Assembly: GCF_036026595.1 (NCBI RefSeq)
Contig: NZ_JARZFX010000029.1
Coordinates: 1-14,653 of the forward strand
Length of the DNA stretch: 14,653 bases
Source: Virgibacillus_P tibetensis
GTDB lineage: Bacteria > Bacillota > Bacilli > Bacillales > Amphibacillaceae
Reading direction: 5' to 3'
Position 1 is the stretch's first letter; the number at the start of each line of letters is the position of its first letter. Below, in pieces: positions 1 to 6,593 of this stretch. Made by a program: the position numbers and the translations under genes. The notes under the pieces were generated by a model. That model was given only the letters and a program-made list of their open reading frames with translations, was not told where the DNA came from and made no database searches.

Positions 1-42
1 ATTTCGAAAAACAAATTCATGTTTCTCTTAAGTCCAGCTCCA

Positions 43-166
43 GCATCCAGCGACTAATTGGCTTCCTTTTCCTCCTTGCGACAAGTCAACATCGATTCAC
101 TTGCGTTCATCGTGTTTCCTTTGTCTCATGCGGATCAGTCCAGCCCATACGTCGCTAAGCAGATGC
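43..166 (-). repeat. Structured, repeat-like element inside the rRNA leader
   Basis: Complementary blocks close a stem of about 124 bases: GCATC (43-47) with GATGC (162-166), AGCGAC (49-54) with GTCGCT (151-156), and GGCT (60-63) with AGCC (142-145). On the minus strand its 3' end reads GCTGGAGCTGGAC, resembling GGAGCCGGAACTAGAC at the end of the repeat near 14611. It may be a member of a dispersed intergenic repeat family or simply the processing stem of pre-16S rRNA. The pairings are seen; family membership is inference. Confidence 0.45.
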
Positions 167-197
167 TTTCGCCTTCTTAACATACTGGTTGTTTTGT

Positions 198-214
198 TCA
201 GTTTTCAAGGAGCA
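198..214 (-). promoter_or_regulatory. boxA-like antitermination signal in the rRNA leader
   Basis: The minus strand reads TGCTCCTTGAAAACTGA, close to the boxA-type block found in Bacillaceae rRNA leaders and spacers. In such operons boxA recruits the NusB/NusE antitermination complex. It lies about 27 bases after the predicted start from the proximal promoter, the normal place for it. Confidence 0.65.
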
Positions 215-247
215 AATTCAATCGCTGCCGTTTAAAGCAACTTTTAT

Positions 248-277
248 ATCATAACATTTTTTCACGTTTCTTGTCAA
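248..277 (-). promoter_or_regulatory. rRNA operon promoter, proximal (P2-like)
   Basis: The minus strand has TTGACA (277-272), an 18-base spacer and TATGAT (253-248), preceded by TG at the extended -10 position. A G lies 7 bases after the -10, at 241, fitting GTP-initiated rRNA promoters of Bacillus. The upstream flank is A/T rich, like an UP element. Confidence 0.8.
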
Positions 278-335
278 CACTTTTTTTAATTCATTTAAAG
301 TGTTTAATTGCTTGCCCCAAATTGGCGACTTGATT

Positions 336-364
336 AATATACCATGCTGCTTTGTGTAAGTCAA
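336..364 (-). promoter_or_regulatory. rRNA operon promoter, distal (P1-like)
   Basis: The minus strand has TTGACT (364-359), a 17-base spacer and TATATT (341-336) with an extended TG motif. A G lies 7 bases after the -10, at 329. The -35 boxes of this and the proximal promoter are 87 bases apart and share the 14-mer AAAAAAGTGTTGAC, so the two look like duplicates of one module. Tandem promoters are usual for Bacillus rRNA operons. Confidence 0.8.
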
Positions 365-437
365 CACTTTTTTCATTTCTTTTTTAATGAAGTATATTAA
401 ATGATTTTCTATGCTGTTATTTTAAACAACGACATTT

Positions 438-466
438 AATTTACCACGTTTATTCCATTAAATCAA
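438..466 (-). promoter_or_regulatory. Possible third upstream rRNA promoter
   Basis: The minus strand has TTGATT (466-461), a 17-base spacer and TAAATT (443-438) with an extended TG. Each hexamer matches the sigma-A consensus at 4 of 6 places. It sits 102 bases above the P1 -35. In such A/T-rich DNA this could be chance. I see nothing else to annotate between 467 and 654. Confidence 0.3.
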
Positions 467-654
467 TAGTATTTTACATAGGAATTTACTGGAAATGTAT
501 ATTGTGATTCTCCCTTTTTACTCAGCCGCTTAACGGAGCTCATACTTAGACTAAGCCTATTCGTTCATTACAAGTGCAAATGCATCGCTACATATCTTAA
601 ACTGATTTCCCTCTATGCTAAAGGTACTTACCTGCAGTTCGAAGTTTTTTAATA

Positions 655-709
655 TAAAAATGGCTCTTCCAGACCGATTTATTAATCAAATCGCTTCTTT
701 CAGAGCCAT
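655..709 (-). terminator. Rho-independent terminator after lysS
   Basis: On the minus strand ATGGCTCT (709-702) pairs with AGAGCCAT (667-660), followed by a T-rich tail at 659-655. The loop holds a second small stem (CGATTT with AAATCG). It starts 17 bases after the lysS stop and separates lysS from the rRNA promoters. Confidence 0.85.
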
Positions 710-726
710 CCTTATACTAACTGATC

Positions 727-2211
727 TTATTTATTTCTCATTTGAGGAAATAGTAATACGTCTCGGATAGATGGTGAATTAGTCAACAGCATAACTAGAC
801 GATCAATACCAATACCTAACCCACCTGTTGGAGGCATTCCATATTCCAATGCTTCCAGGAAATCAGCATCCATTAGATGTGCTTCATCATTACCTTCTGT
901 TCTTTCTTTTACTTGTGCTTCAAAACGTTCTCTTTGATCAATTGGATCATTTAATTCACTAAACGCATTTGCGTGTTCACGCCCAACAATAAATAATTCA
1001 AACCGATCTGTAAATCGCTCATCTTCTTTATTCTTCTTTGCCAACGGAGAGATTTCTACTGGGTGTCCATAGATAAATGTAGGTTGGATCAGCTCTTCTT
1101 CTACTTTTTGCTCAAAGAATTCATTTAAGATATGACCAAATGTCATTGTGTCACTTATAGCAATGCCATGTTCTTTTGCTAATGCGCGTGCTTCTTCATT
1201 AGTCATTTGCTTCCAGAAATCTACACCAGTTTTTTCTTTTACTGCGTCAACAATATGAAGTCTTGTCCATTCTGGCTCCAAATCGATTTCTGTTTCTCCA
1301 TAGGTTACTTTGGCCGTTCCTAATACTTCTTTAGAGATATGGGCAATCAAGTTCTCTGTTAAAGACATAATATCATGATAATCAGCGTACGCCTCATACA
1401 ATTCAATCATAGTAAACTCTGGGTTATGTCTAGTTGATACCCCTTCATTACGGAAGACGCGTCCAATTTCATATACTTTTTCCATTCCACCTACGATCAA
1501 CCGCTTCAAATGCAGCTCGATTGCAATTCGCATATACAATTGAATGTCCAATGCATTATGATGGGTCTCGAACGGGCGCGCAGTAGCCCCACCAGGAATG
1601 CCATGCATCATCGGGGTTTCCACTTCCAGAAAACCTTGCTCATCAAGATATCGACGCATTGATTGTATGATTTTACTTCTTATTATAAATGTTTCTCTGC
1701 TATCCATATTCGTAATCAAGTCCAAATAACGCTGACGGTAACGCTGCTCAATATCTTTGAGTCCGTGATATTTCTCAGGCAATGGACGAAGAGACTTTGT
1801 TAATAGGTGAAACTCTGTTGCCTTTACCGATAACTCACCAACGTTTGTTTTAAACATTACGCCAGTAACACCTATAATATCTCCAATGTCAGTGGTTTTA
1901 AAGACTTCATACGCTTCGTCACCAATAGCATCTTTGCGCACGTAAATTTGGATTTGTCCACTAAGGTCCTGAAGATGAGCGAAACCCGCTTTTCCTTTAC
2001 CGCGCTTCGTCATCATTCTGCCAGCGATTGTTACCTGATCTTCTTTGCCCTCTAATTCTTCCTTGGAAAATGTATCGTACAATTCAAGTAGTTCTTTTGC
2101 TAAATGTGTTCTTGCATATTTTCCTCCAAATGGATCCAAGCCCTGGTCTCGGTATACATTAAGTTTATCTCGTCTAACTTGCATTTGTTCATTTATTTCT
2201 TCTGACACCAC
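727..2211 (-). CDS. lysS: Lysyl-tRNA synthetase, class II
   Basis: Charges tRNA-Lys with lysine in the cytoplasm using ATP. The 494-residue product fits the family length (about 499 in B. subtilis). An N-terminal OB-fold anticodon-binding domain covers about residues 60-135. The class II core follows: motif 1 near 190-202 (FLEVETP), motif 2 near 253-278 (FRNEG, then RHNPEFTM) and motif 3 at 463-472 (GGLGIGIDRL). Start choice is between two adjacent GTG codons, at 2211 and 2208; GGAG lies 6 or 9 bases upstream. In B. subtilis lysS follows dusB in the folate cluster; here it is cut off by a terminator (2317-2346) and has its own promoter (2239-2267). No T-box leader is visible in the short gap. 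Identity is certain; only the exact GTG is open. Confidence 0.98.
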   Translation of the reverse strand: MVSEEINEQMQVRRDKLNVYRDQGLDPFGGKYARTHLAKELLELYDTFSKEELEGKEDQVTIAGRMMTKRGKGKAGFAHLQDLSGQIQIYVRKDAIGDEAYEVFKTTDIGDIIGVTGVMFKTNVGELSVKATEFHLLTKSLRPLPEKYHGLKDIEQRYRQRYLDLITNMDSRETFIIRSKIIQSMRRYLDEQGFLEVETPMMHGIPGGATARPFETHHNALDIQLYMRIAIELHLKRLIVGGMEKVYEIGRVFRNEGVSTRHNPEFTMIELYEAYADYHDIMSLTENLIAHISKEVLGTAKVTYGETEIDLEPEWTRLHIVDAVKEKTGVDFWKQMTNEEARALAKEHGIAISDTMTFGHILNEFFEQKVEEELIQPTFIYGHPVEISPLAKKNKEDERFTDRFELFIVGREHANAFSELNDPIDQRERFEAQVKERTEGNDEAHLMDADFLEALEYGMPPTGGLGIGIDRLVMLLTNSPSIRDVLLFPQMRNK

Positions 2212-2238
2212 TCATCACTCCAGTCATTGTTATAGGTA

Positions 2239-2267
2239 AGTATATCGGAAAACGCTATTTCTTTCAC
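2239..2267 (-). promoter_or_regulatory. Sigma-A promoter for lysS
   Basis: The minus strand has GTGAAA (2267-2262), a 17-base spacer and TATACT (2244-2239). These match the consensus hexamers at 4 and 5 of 6 places. The predicted transcript starts near 2232, giving an untranslated leader of roughly 20 bases. It lies between the upstream terminator and the gene, as needed for independent lysS transcription. Confidence 0.6.
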
Positions 2268-2316
2268 GAAAATAACCTTCTCTTAACTAATTAAACCTGC
2301 TTTGCTTTCTTTATGT

Positions 2317-2346
2317 ACAAAAACCTGCCAGTTAGATCACTGGCAG
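2317..2346 (-). terminator. Terminator closing the folate unit and dusB relic
   Basis: On the minus strand CTGCCAGT (2346-2339) and ACTGGCAG (2332-2325) form a perfect 8-bp stem with a 6-base loop, followed by GTTTTTGT. It lies 27 bases beyond the stop codon of the dusB remnant, so it is probably the original dusB terminator. Confidence 0.85.
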
Positions 2347-2373
2347 ATTTCTGCTATAACTTTAAAATACCCA

Positions 2374-2588
2374 TTAAGATGCTTGTCTTTCTGCTTTTAA
2401 TTCAAGAGCGTAGGCATATAAGATATCCAATAACCCCTCACGAGTTTCAGCTTCATTAATACGGCGTCTGATTTTCCCATTGCCAGGTACTTCACTGTTT
2501 GATAGATCATCCACGGATTACCTAGTGCCGCACGGCCAATCATTACAGCATCCACACCAGTTTCATCTAAACGCCGCTTCGCAATTTG
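2374..2588 (-). pseudogene. dusB: tRNA-dihydrouridine synthase remnant (dusB), two fused fragments
   Basis: DusB reduces uridines in tRNA D-loops using FMN. Only parts remain. Directly after the yazB stop, from 2588, one frame encodes QIAKRRLDETGVDAVMIGR followed by AALGNPWMIYQTVKYL, which matches roughly residues 217-250 of the family (phosphate-binding GR motif). Near 2486 the match shifts frame and continues as GNGKIRRRINEAETREGLLD and on to a stop at 2374, the family's extreme C-terminus. About 215 N-terminal residues with the catalytic cysteine region, and about 60 residues in between, are missing. There is no start codon, and a GGAGG still sits at the yazB stop where dusB would have begun. 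The family match is from memory of DusB sequences. It cannot be functional. Confidence 0.9.
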
Positions 2589-2831
2589 TTATTCCTCCAT
2601 ATTCTCACCTTTAACATCTTGATTAGCTTCACGCAGTGTCAATTCCTCTTTTGAAATAGCCAACGTGGCAGAAACCCGATCCAGTAACTCATCAGATGCT
2701 TGTTTTGTCCCTCGTTCAACAGCACCCATAACCGCAATAGGGACTTCTAATTCATTCGCAAAAGCTATCTGCGTATACCCTTTTAACTTTCGAAAGGCCT
2801 TTATTCTTCTCCCGATTCGTTTCGTATCCAT
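2589..2831 (-). CDS. yazB: Small Xre-type helix-turn-helix protein
   Basis: An 80-residue protein made mostly of one Xre/Cro-type DNA-binding domain at about residues 6-62: IGRRIKAFRKLKGYTQ opens it and VMGAVERGTK lies in the recognition region. The last 18 residues are charged and probably flexible. It is the positional counterpart of B. subtilis yazB, whose function is not established. Its start lies inside folK (31-base overlap in another frame), with AAGGA 9 bases ahead of the ATG, so its translation is probably coupled to folK. It is the last intact gene before the dusB remnant. A role in regulating the folate genes is possible but is only suggested by position. Confidence 0.85.
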   Translation of the reverse strand: MDTKRIGRRIKAFRKLKGYTQIAFANELEVPIAVMGAVERGTKQASDELLDRVSATLAISKEELTLREANQDVKGENMEE

Positions 2832-3319
2832 TTGACTACATCCTTTTTTTCTCTTTCTGAAAGCCTATCTATATAATCAGCAACAGACTTACGATTTCCG
2901 TTTGCTGAAATAATTAAGTTTGGCGCCAGTTCATTTAATGGTATGAGCACAAACGCACGTTCATGCATTCTTGGGTGCGGAATAGTTAACCGCTCCGTTT
3001 CACTATTTTCTTGATTATAGACCAAAATGTCAAGGTCTATTGTTCGAGGACCGAACCGGATTTCGCGTTTCCTTCCTAATTCCCGCTCGATTTTTTGGCA
3101 AAAACCCAATAAATCCAAGGAAGAAAGCGATGTTTCAATTTCGATTACCATATTTAAAAAGTCTGCTTGATCTGTATATCCTACAGGCGCTGTTTGGTAG
3201 ATGGACGATTTTTTACTTATTCGGATATGTTCGTGTCCTGAAACTAATTCCAATGCGTTCGCGATATGCTGGTCTCTCGGCTCTATATTTGTTCCCAATG
3301 CAACATAGGCTATATTCAT
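2801..3319 (-). CDS. folK: 6-hydroxymethyl-7,8-dihydropterin pyrophosphokinase (HPPK)
   Basis: Transfers pyrophosphate from ATP to 6-hydroxymethyl-dihydropterin, making the substrate that FolP joins to p-aminobenzoate. The 172-residue length is typical. The signature RFGPRTIDLDILVY is at residues 88-101, carrying the aspartates that bind magnesium, and HPRMHERAFVLIPL is at 115-128. YVALGTN near the N-terminus is the usual opening strand. The ATG overlaps the folB stop by 4 bases (ATGA), with AGGGAG 8 bases upstream, so translation is probably coupled to folB. The 3' end overlaps yazB. Identity is secure. Confidence 0.97.
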   Translation of the reverse strand: MNIAYVALGTNIEPRDQHIANALELVSGHEHIRISKKSSIYQTAPVGYTDQADFLNMVIEIETSLSSLDLLGFCQKIERELGRKREIRFGPRTIDLDILVYNQENSETERLTIPHPRMHERAFVLIPLNELAPNLIISANGNRKSVADYIDRLSEREKKDVVKWIRNESGEE

Positions 3320-3681
3320 TTACTTTTCTCCCTGTAAATCTCCACAGCAACCGAGTGGTAGTGTCCCGGAATGGGAGGATCTGGTTTAATTACTTTTACT
3401 GTACAAGCTTCTAATAAGTTGAACGATGTTAACAGTTTTTCTGCTATAGCGCCCGCTACTGCTTCTATTAGATTATATGGCTCTCCCTCTACGATTTCTT
3501 TTATTAGTTCGAATGCTTGTCCATAATGAATAGAATCATTCATATCATCTGTTATACCAGGCTTCTTTAAGTCAACTATCATTTCTACATCCACATTAAA
3601 ACGCTGACCAAGTTTGTTCTCCTCTGGCAGTAATCCGTGATAGCCATAGAATTGTAAATTAGTAAGCAGTATTTTATCCAT
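3316..3681 (-). CDS. folB: Dihydroneopterin aldolase
   Basis: Splits 7,8-dihydroneopterin to 6-hydroxymethyl-dihydropterin and glycolaldehyde in folate synthesis. The product is 121 residues, near the 120 of B. subtilis. Visible motifs are FYGYHG (11-16), the glutamate pair at 20-21, DSIHYGQ (49-55), the LIEAVA segment with Glu73, and the conserved Lys99 in VIKPDPPIPG. These include the usual catalytic Lys and Glu. I chose the ATG at 3681: GGAAGG lies 8 bases ahead and the protein then starts MDKILL as in relatives. An in-frame ATG at 3711 would run back into folP and has no reason to be used. One base separates it from the folP stop. Confidence 0.97.
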   Translation of the reverse strand: MDKILLTNLQFYGYHGLLPEENKLGQRFNVDVEMIVDLKKPGITDDMNDSIHYGQAFELIKEIVEGEPYNLIEAVAGAIAEKLLTSFNLLEACTVKVIKPDPPIPGHYHSVAVEIYREKSK

Positions 3682-3682
3682 T

Positions 3683-4504
3683 TTAACTACCTTCCGAGCT
3701 GAGCATTGCATCCATTACCTGCGCTAGCTCTTTATTTATTTTTACATTATGGACCCGAACAATTTGGACACCTTTTGATATACCTAAGCATGTTGTCGCC
3801 CCCGTGCCATGATCGCGCTCTTCAGCTGAGAGATCCAGGATCTCCCCTATAAATGTTTTTCTCGATGCTCCAAGTAAAATTGGGTAACCTAAATCTTTGA
3901 ATTTTTCCAGGTTATTCATTACTGCTAAGTTATCCTTAGCTGTTTTAGCAAACCCCACTCCTGGATCTAGTACTATATTTTCTTTAGGAACTCCTGCCTG
4001 TGTTGCAATTTTAATACTTTCATTTAAATCATTCTTCATATCTTCAATTAAAGAATTATAAGTTTTATTTGTACGGTTATGCATCAGAATAATTGGTACG
4101 TTGTAACGCGCTGCTACTGTGGCGATCTCCCGTTCCCTTTTAGCACCCCACACATCATTAATAATATCAGCACCTGCTTCAACGGCCTGCCTGGCAACCT
4201 CTGCCTTATAGGTATCAATTGATATTGGAATGGTTAGCTTTTCATTTAATGCTTTAATAATAGGGATAATGCGAATCAACTCTTCTTCAAGTGATACAGG
4301 CTCGTGATTTGGCCGTGTCGACTCGCCTCCTACATCAATAATATCAGCACCAAGTCTCTCCATCTCCATTGCTTGTTTTACTGCATTTGCAGTTGTTGTG
4401 TAAGAGCCTCCGTCTGAAAACGAATCTGGGGTTACATTTAAAATCCCCATTATATGTGTGCGTTCAGCTAAATTATATGTTTTTGTTCTAGTTTTTAAAA
4501 TCAT
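3683..4504 (-). CDS. folP: Dihydropteroate synthase
   Basis: Condenses p-aminobenzoate with hydroxymethyl-dihydropterin pyrophosphate; it is the sulfonamide target (called sul in B. subtilis). The 273 residues form a TIM barrel with the expected motifs: ILNVTPDSFSDGG (21-33), DVGGESTRP (57-65), SIDTYKAEVA (95-104), INDVWG (115-120), ILMHNR (139-144), GVGFAKT (182-188), GASRKTFIG (212-220) and the RVHN end motif (250-253). The ATG at 4504 is preferred, with AGAGGG 10 bases upstream; a GTG at 4525 would add seven residues. It heads the folP-folB-folK-yazB unit. In B. subtilis pabB, pabA and pabC lie upstream; here the cysK terminator sits directly before it. Confidence 0.97.
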   Translation of the reverse strand: MILKTRTKTYNLAERTHIMGILNVTPDSFSDGGSYTTTANAVKQAMEMERLGADIIDVGGESTRPNHEPVSLEEELIRIIPIIKALNEKLTIPISIDTYKAEVARQAVEAGADIINDVWGAKREREIATVAARYNVPIILMHNRTNKTYNSLIEDMKNDLNESIKIATQAGVPKENIVLDPGVGFAKTAKDNLAVMNNLEKFKDLGYPILLGASRKTFIGEILDLSAEERDHGTGATTCLGISKGVQIVRVHNVKINKELAQVMDAMLSSEGS

Positions 4505-4548
4505 AAATGATCTACCCTCTTTCACTAATCCTTTGGCTTTTCTATCGT

Positions 4549-4576
4549 ATCATAATGAAAAAAGACTAGCATCTAA
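4549..4576 (-). promoter_or_regulatory. Weak candidate promoter for the folate unit
   Basis: The minus strand has TTAGAT (4576-4571), a 16-base spacer and TATGAT (4554-4549). The -10 matches 5 of 6 places but the -35 only 3 of 6, and it overlaps the cysK terminator stem. Some promoter is needed here unless the folate genes live on read-through from cysK. Confidence 0.35.
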
Positions 4577-4600
4577 AATTATAAGATGCCAGTCTTTTTG
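4558..4600 (-). terminator. Rho-independent terminator after cysK
   Basis: On the minus strand AAGACTGGCATCT and AGATGCTAGTCTT form a 13-bp stem with one G-U pair and a loop of about 9 bases, followed by a run of T. It begins about 12 bases after the cysK stop. The A run before the stem could let it act on both strands, but no plus-strand gene faces it. Confidence 0.88.
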
Positions 4601-4609
4601 TCTTACTTA

Positions 4610-5536
4610 TTATTCTTCATCGAACTGATAAAGTGGTGTAGATAGATATCTCTCCCCATTATCTGGGAATATTGCAAGAACTTTCTTGCCTTTACCTAAC
4701 TGCTTTGCTACTTTTTTAGCTGCTGCAACAGCAGCACCAGCGGAAATTCCGCCAAGTATTCCGTTTGTTGTTGCTACTTCACGTGATGTTTCAAACGCTT
4801 CTTCATTCTCAATAGTAATAACTTCATCGTATATTTCAGTATTTAGTATCTCAGGTACGAACCCTGCACCAATCCCTTGAATCTTATGTGGACCCGGTGC
4901 TCTTCCAGATAAAATGGCGGAATCCGTAGGCTCTACTGCATACATTTTAATTCCCTTGAAATGGTCTTTGAGTACTTTACCTGCTCCAGTAATCGTTCCG
5001 CCCGTACCAATACCAGATACGAAAGCATCCAATCCATCATTCATCTGTTCAACAATTTCATTTCCAGTTGTACGAGCATGCACTTCTGGATTTGCTTCAT
5101 TGTTAAACTGCTGCGGCATAAAGTAACCATTTTCTTCTTTAAGTTCCTCAGCCTTTTTGATTGCACCCTTCATACCTTCTGCTCCTGGGGTTAAGACTAA
5201 CTTTGCCCCATAAGCCCGTAATAAATTACGACGCTCTTTACTCATTGTATCCGGCATTACTAAAACAGCTTTATAACCTTTTGCTGCCGCAACCATCGCC
5301 AAGCCTATACCAGTGTTTCCACTTGTAGGTTCGATTATTGTGTCCCCATCTTTTAGGACACCCTCTTTCTCAGCAGCTTCTATCATTGCTATAGCGATAC
5401 GATCCTTCACTGAACTCCCTGGATTCATAAATTCTAATTTTAAATAGATATCGGCACTGTTTTTGTCTGTCATCCGATTTAATTTAACTATAGGTGTTTC
5501 ACCAATTAAACCAGCTATATCATTAGCAACTCTCAT
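4610..5536 (-). CDS. cysK: Cysteine synthase A (O-acetylserine sulfhydrylase)
   Basis: A pyridoxal-phosphate enzyme making cysteine from O-acetylserine and sulfide. The product is 308 residues, the length of B. subtilis CysK. The PLP lysine is Lys44 in SSVKDR. PTSGNTG (70-76) is the substrate loop, GTGGT (177-181) binds the cofactor phosphate, and the C-terminal PDNGERYLST carries the serine facing the pyridine nitrogen. The ATG at 5536 is chosen: AGGAGGT lies 6 bases before it, and the TTG at 5539 is too close. It is a single-gene unit with a strong promoter and a terminator. CymR and CysK regulate this pathway in Bacillus, but I could not confirm a CymR site. Confidence 0.97.
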   Translation of the reverse strand: MRVANDIAGLIGETPIVKLNRMTDKNSADIYLKLEFMNPGSSVKDRIAIAMIEAAEKEGVLKDGDTIIEPTSGNTGIGLAMVAAAKGYKAVLVMPDTMSKERRNLLRAYGAKLVLTPGAEGMKGAIKKAEELKEENGYFMPQQFNNEANPEVHARTTGNEIVEQMNDGLDAFVSGIGTGGTITGAGKVLKDHFKGIKMYAVEPTDSAILSGRAPGPHKIQGIGAGFVPEILNTEIYDEVITIENEEAFETSREVATTNGILGGISAGAAVAAAKKVAKQLGKGKKVLAIFPDNGERYLSTPLYQFDEE

Positions 5537-5580
5537 CAAATTACCTCCTAATCCCTAGTTATTTTGTATGATTTAATTCT

Positions 5581-5609
5581 AATGTACGTTTTACACATCA
5601 GAATGTCAA
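5581..5609 (-). promoter_or_regulatory. Sigma-A promoter for cysK
   Basis: The minus strand has a perfect TTGACA (5609-5604), a 17-base spacer and TACATT (5586-5581, 4 of 6). Transcription would start near 5574, leaving a leader of about 37 bases before the ATG. This is one of the clearest promoters in the window. Confidence 0.75.
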
Positions 5610-5650
5610 CTAATAAACCAAAAAATAGGCGTTATTTTTATATGCACCGG

Positions 5651-6556
5651 CTATTCATCATAAAGCCATTCTATGTGTAGTTCATCCCATAACGGATTGG
5701 CGTTAAGTGATTGTTCTAATTTTCTCAATGCAAGTTCACTTTCAATGTATGGCTTCATTTCTTCATACGTAAATTTAATAGCAGGAAGTTTGCGGTGGAG
5801 ATATACTATGGCTACACCAGAATCGGCACGGAATGGTTCACTATAGGAGTGTTCTTCCATGTTATTAGCCACTTCTTCATATCCATTCGGGAAAAACTGA
5901 CTTGTGGTAAAAATAAACCCGAGGTAACCACCATCGTTTTTTGATTCTTCATCCGTAGAATATTCCTGTGCAAGCAAATCAAAGGAGGCACCATCTTCTA
6001 GCTCTTCTATAATCTGTTCTGCAACATCAAAGTTTTGTACAATAATATGTGAAAGCTGCATGGAAGATGTGTAATCGTATTGATTTCCATACGTATTATA
6101 ATAGGATTCGACTTCATCCTCCGGGATTGAGGTACCTTCAGTTAAAAGCATTTCCAATTGGTACCGGTAGATAATATCATCCCGCCAGTTCTTTGCAATC
6201 TGCTCAAATTCTTCTTGACTCATAACACCCTGCATAGCTGTCAACATAGCTGTTTCTCGCTCGATAACCTTTTCATCAATCTCTATATTTCTTTCATCAG
6301 CTAACTGCTTTACAACTGCGCCGTCAATCATTGTTTTCAGTTGTTTTTCCCCATGGTTGCTTCTCAGCACAGACATCCATTCATCATAGGATATCTCTTC
6401 CCCATCAATTACGGCTACCGGCTGCTCTCTACTTATTTCCGAACCTTCTTCATCTGTACTTATTACAACAGTTTCATCCTTGTTCCAAAACAACAACGAA
6501 GCGATATTTGTAATTAAAAGGACGATAATTACACCTAATAGTAATTTTTTGGACAT
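5651..6556 (-). CDS. yacD: Membrane-anchored PrsA/SurA-like peptidyl-prolyl isomerase
   Basis: A 301-residue extracytoplasmic foldase of the parvulin type, in the position of B. subtilis yacD. Residues 4-24 form one hydrophobic N-terminal segment. There is no lipobox cysteine after it, so unlike PrsA it should be anchored by an uncleaved signal or by this helix. A SurA-like N-domain spans about 45-150. The rotamase domain spans about 160-260, with QLSHIIV (167-173), the SFDLLAQEYS helix (191-200) and NDGGYLGF (207-214). The start has AGGGGGAAG just upstream. It lies 37 bases after hslO and is probably the last gene of a coaX-hslO-yacD unit. The family is clear; the client proteins are unknown. 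Confidence 0.88.
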   Translation of the reverse strand: MSKKLLLGVIIVLLITNIASLLFWNKDETVVISTDEEGSEISREQPVAVIDGEEISYDEWMSVLRSNHGEKQLKTMIDGAVVKQLADERNIEIDEKVIERETAMLTAMQGVMSQEEFEQIAKNWRDDIIYRYQLEMLLTEGTSIPEDEVESYYNTYGNQYDYTSSMQLSHIIVQNFDVAEQIIEELEDGASFDLLAQEYSTDEESKNDGGYLGFIFTTSQFFPNGYEEVANNMEEHSYSEPFRADSGVAIVYLHRKLPAIKFTYEEMKPYIESELALRKLEQSLNANPLWDELHIEWLYDE

Positions 6557-6593
6557 AGGTTTCTTCCCCCTGTATTTCTTGCAGTTCGTTCTA

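Larger units (their letters stand above)
1..241 (-). other. rRNA operon leader (upstream of 16S rRNA)
   Basis: Transcribed leader running from the proximal rRNA promoter toward a 16S gene that should begin just outside the window below position 1. On the minus strand it starts with a boxA-like block (206-214) and a long-range stem follows. The minus-strand 16S 5' signature (GAGAGTTTGATC) is not present, so no mature rRNA lies in the window. An rRNA operon after lysS matches the rrnW position in B. subtilis. The identity as rRNA leader is inferred from promoters, boxA and position. Confidence 0.75.

Noticed and set aside
1..180. Mature 16S or 23S rRNA
   Set aside because: No conserved rRNA segment can be read on either strand; the region reads as leader only.
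2212..2316. T-box riboswitch ahead of lysS
   Set aside because: The leader predicted from the promoter is only about 20 bases long and shows no antiterminator bulge or specifier stem.
3040..3414. 124-codon plus-strand open frame opposite folK and folB
   Set aside because: It lies fully antisense to two well-supported folate genes, has no ribosome site and its translation looks like a hydrophobic reverse-frame shadow.
5540..5650. Possible CymR operator or terminator between yacD and cysK
   Set aside because: CymR control of cysteine genes is known in Bacillus, but I could not match a site with confidence. The AAAAATA/TATTTTT pairing near 5625-5645 has no GC stem.
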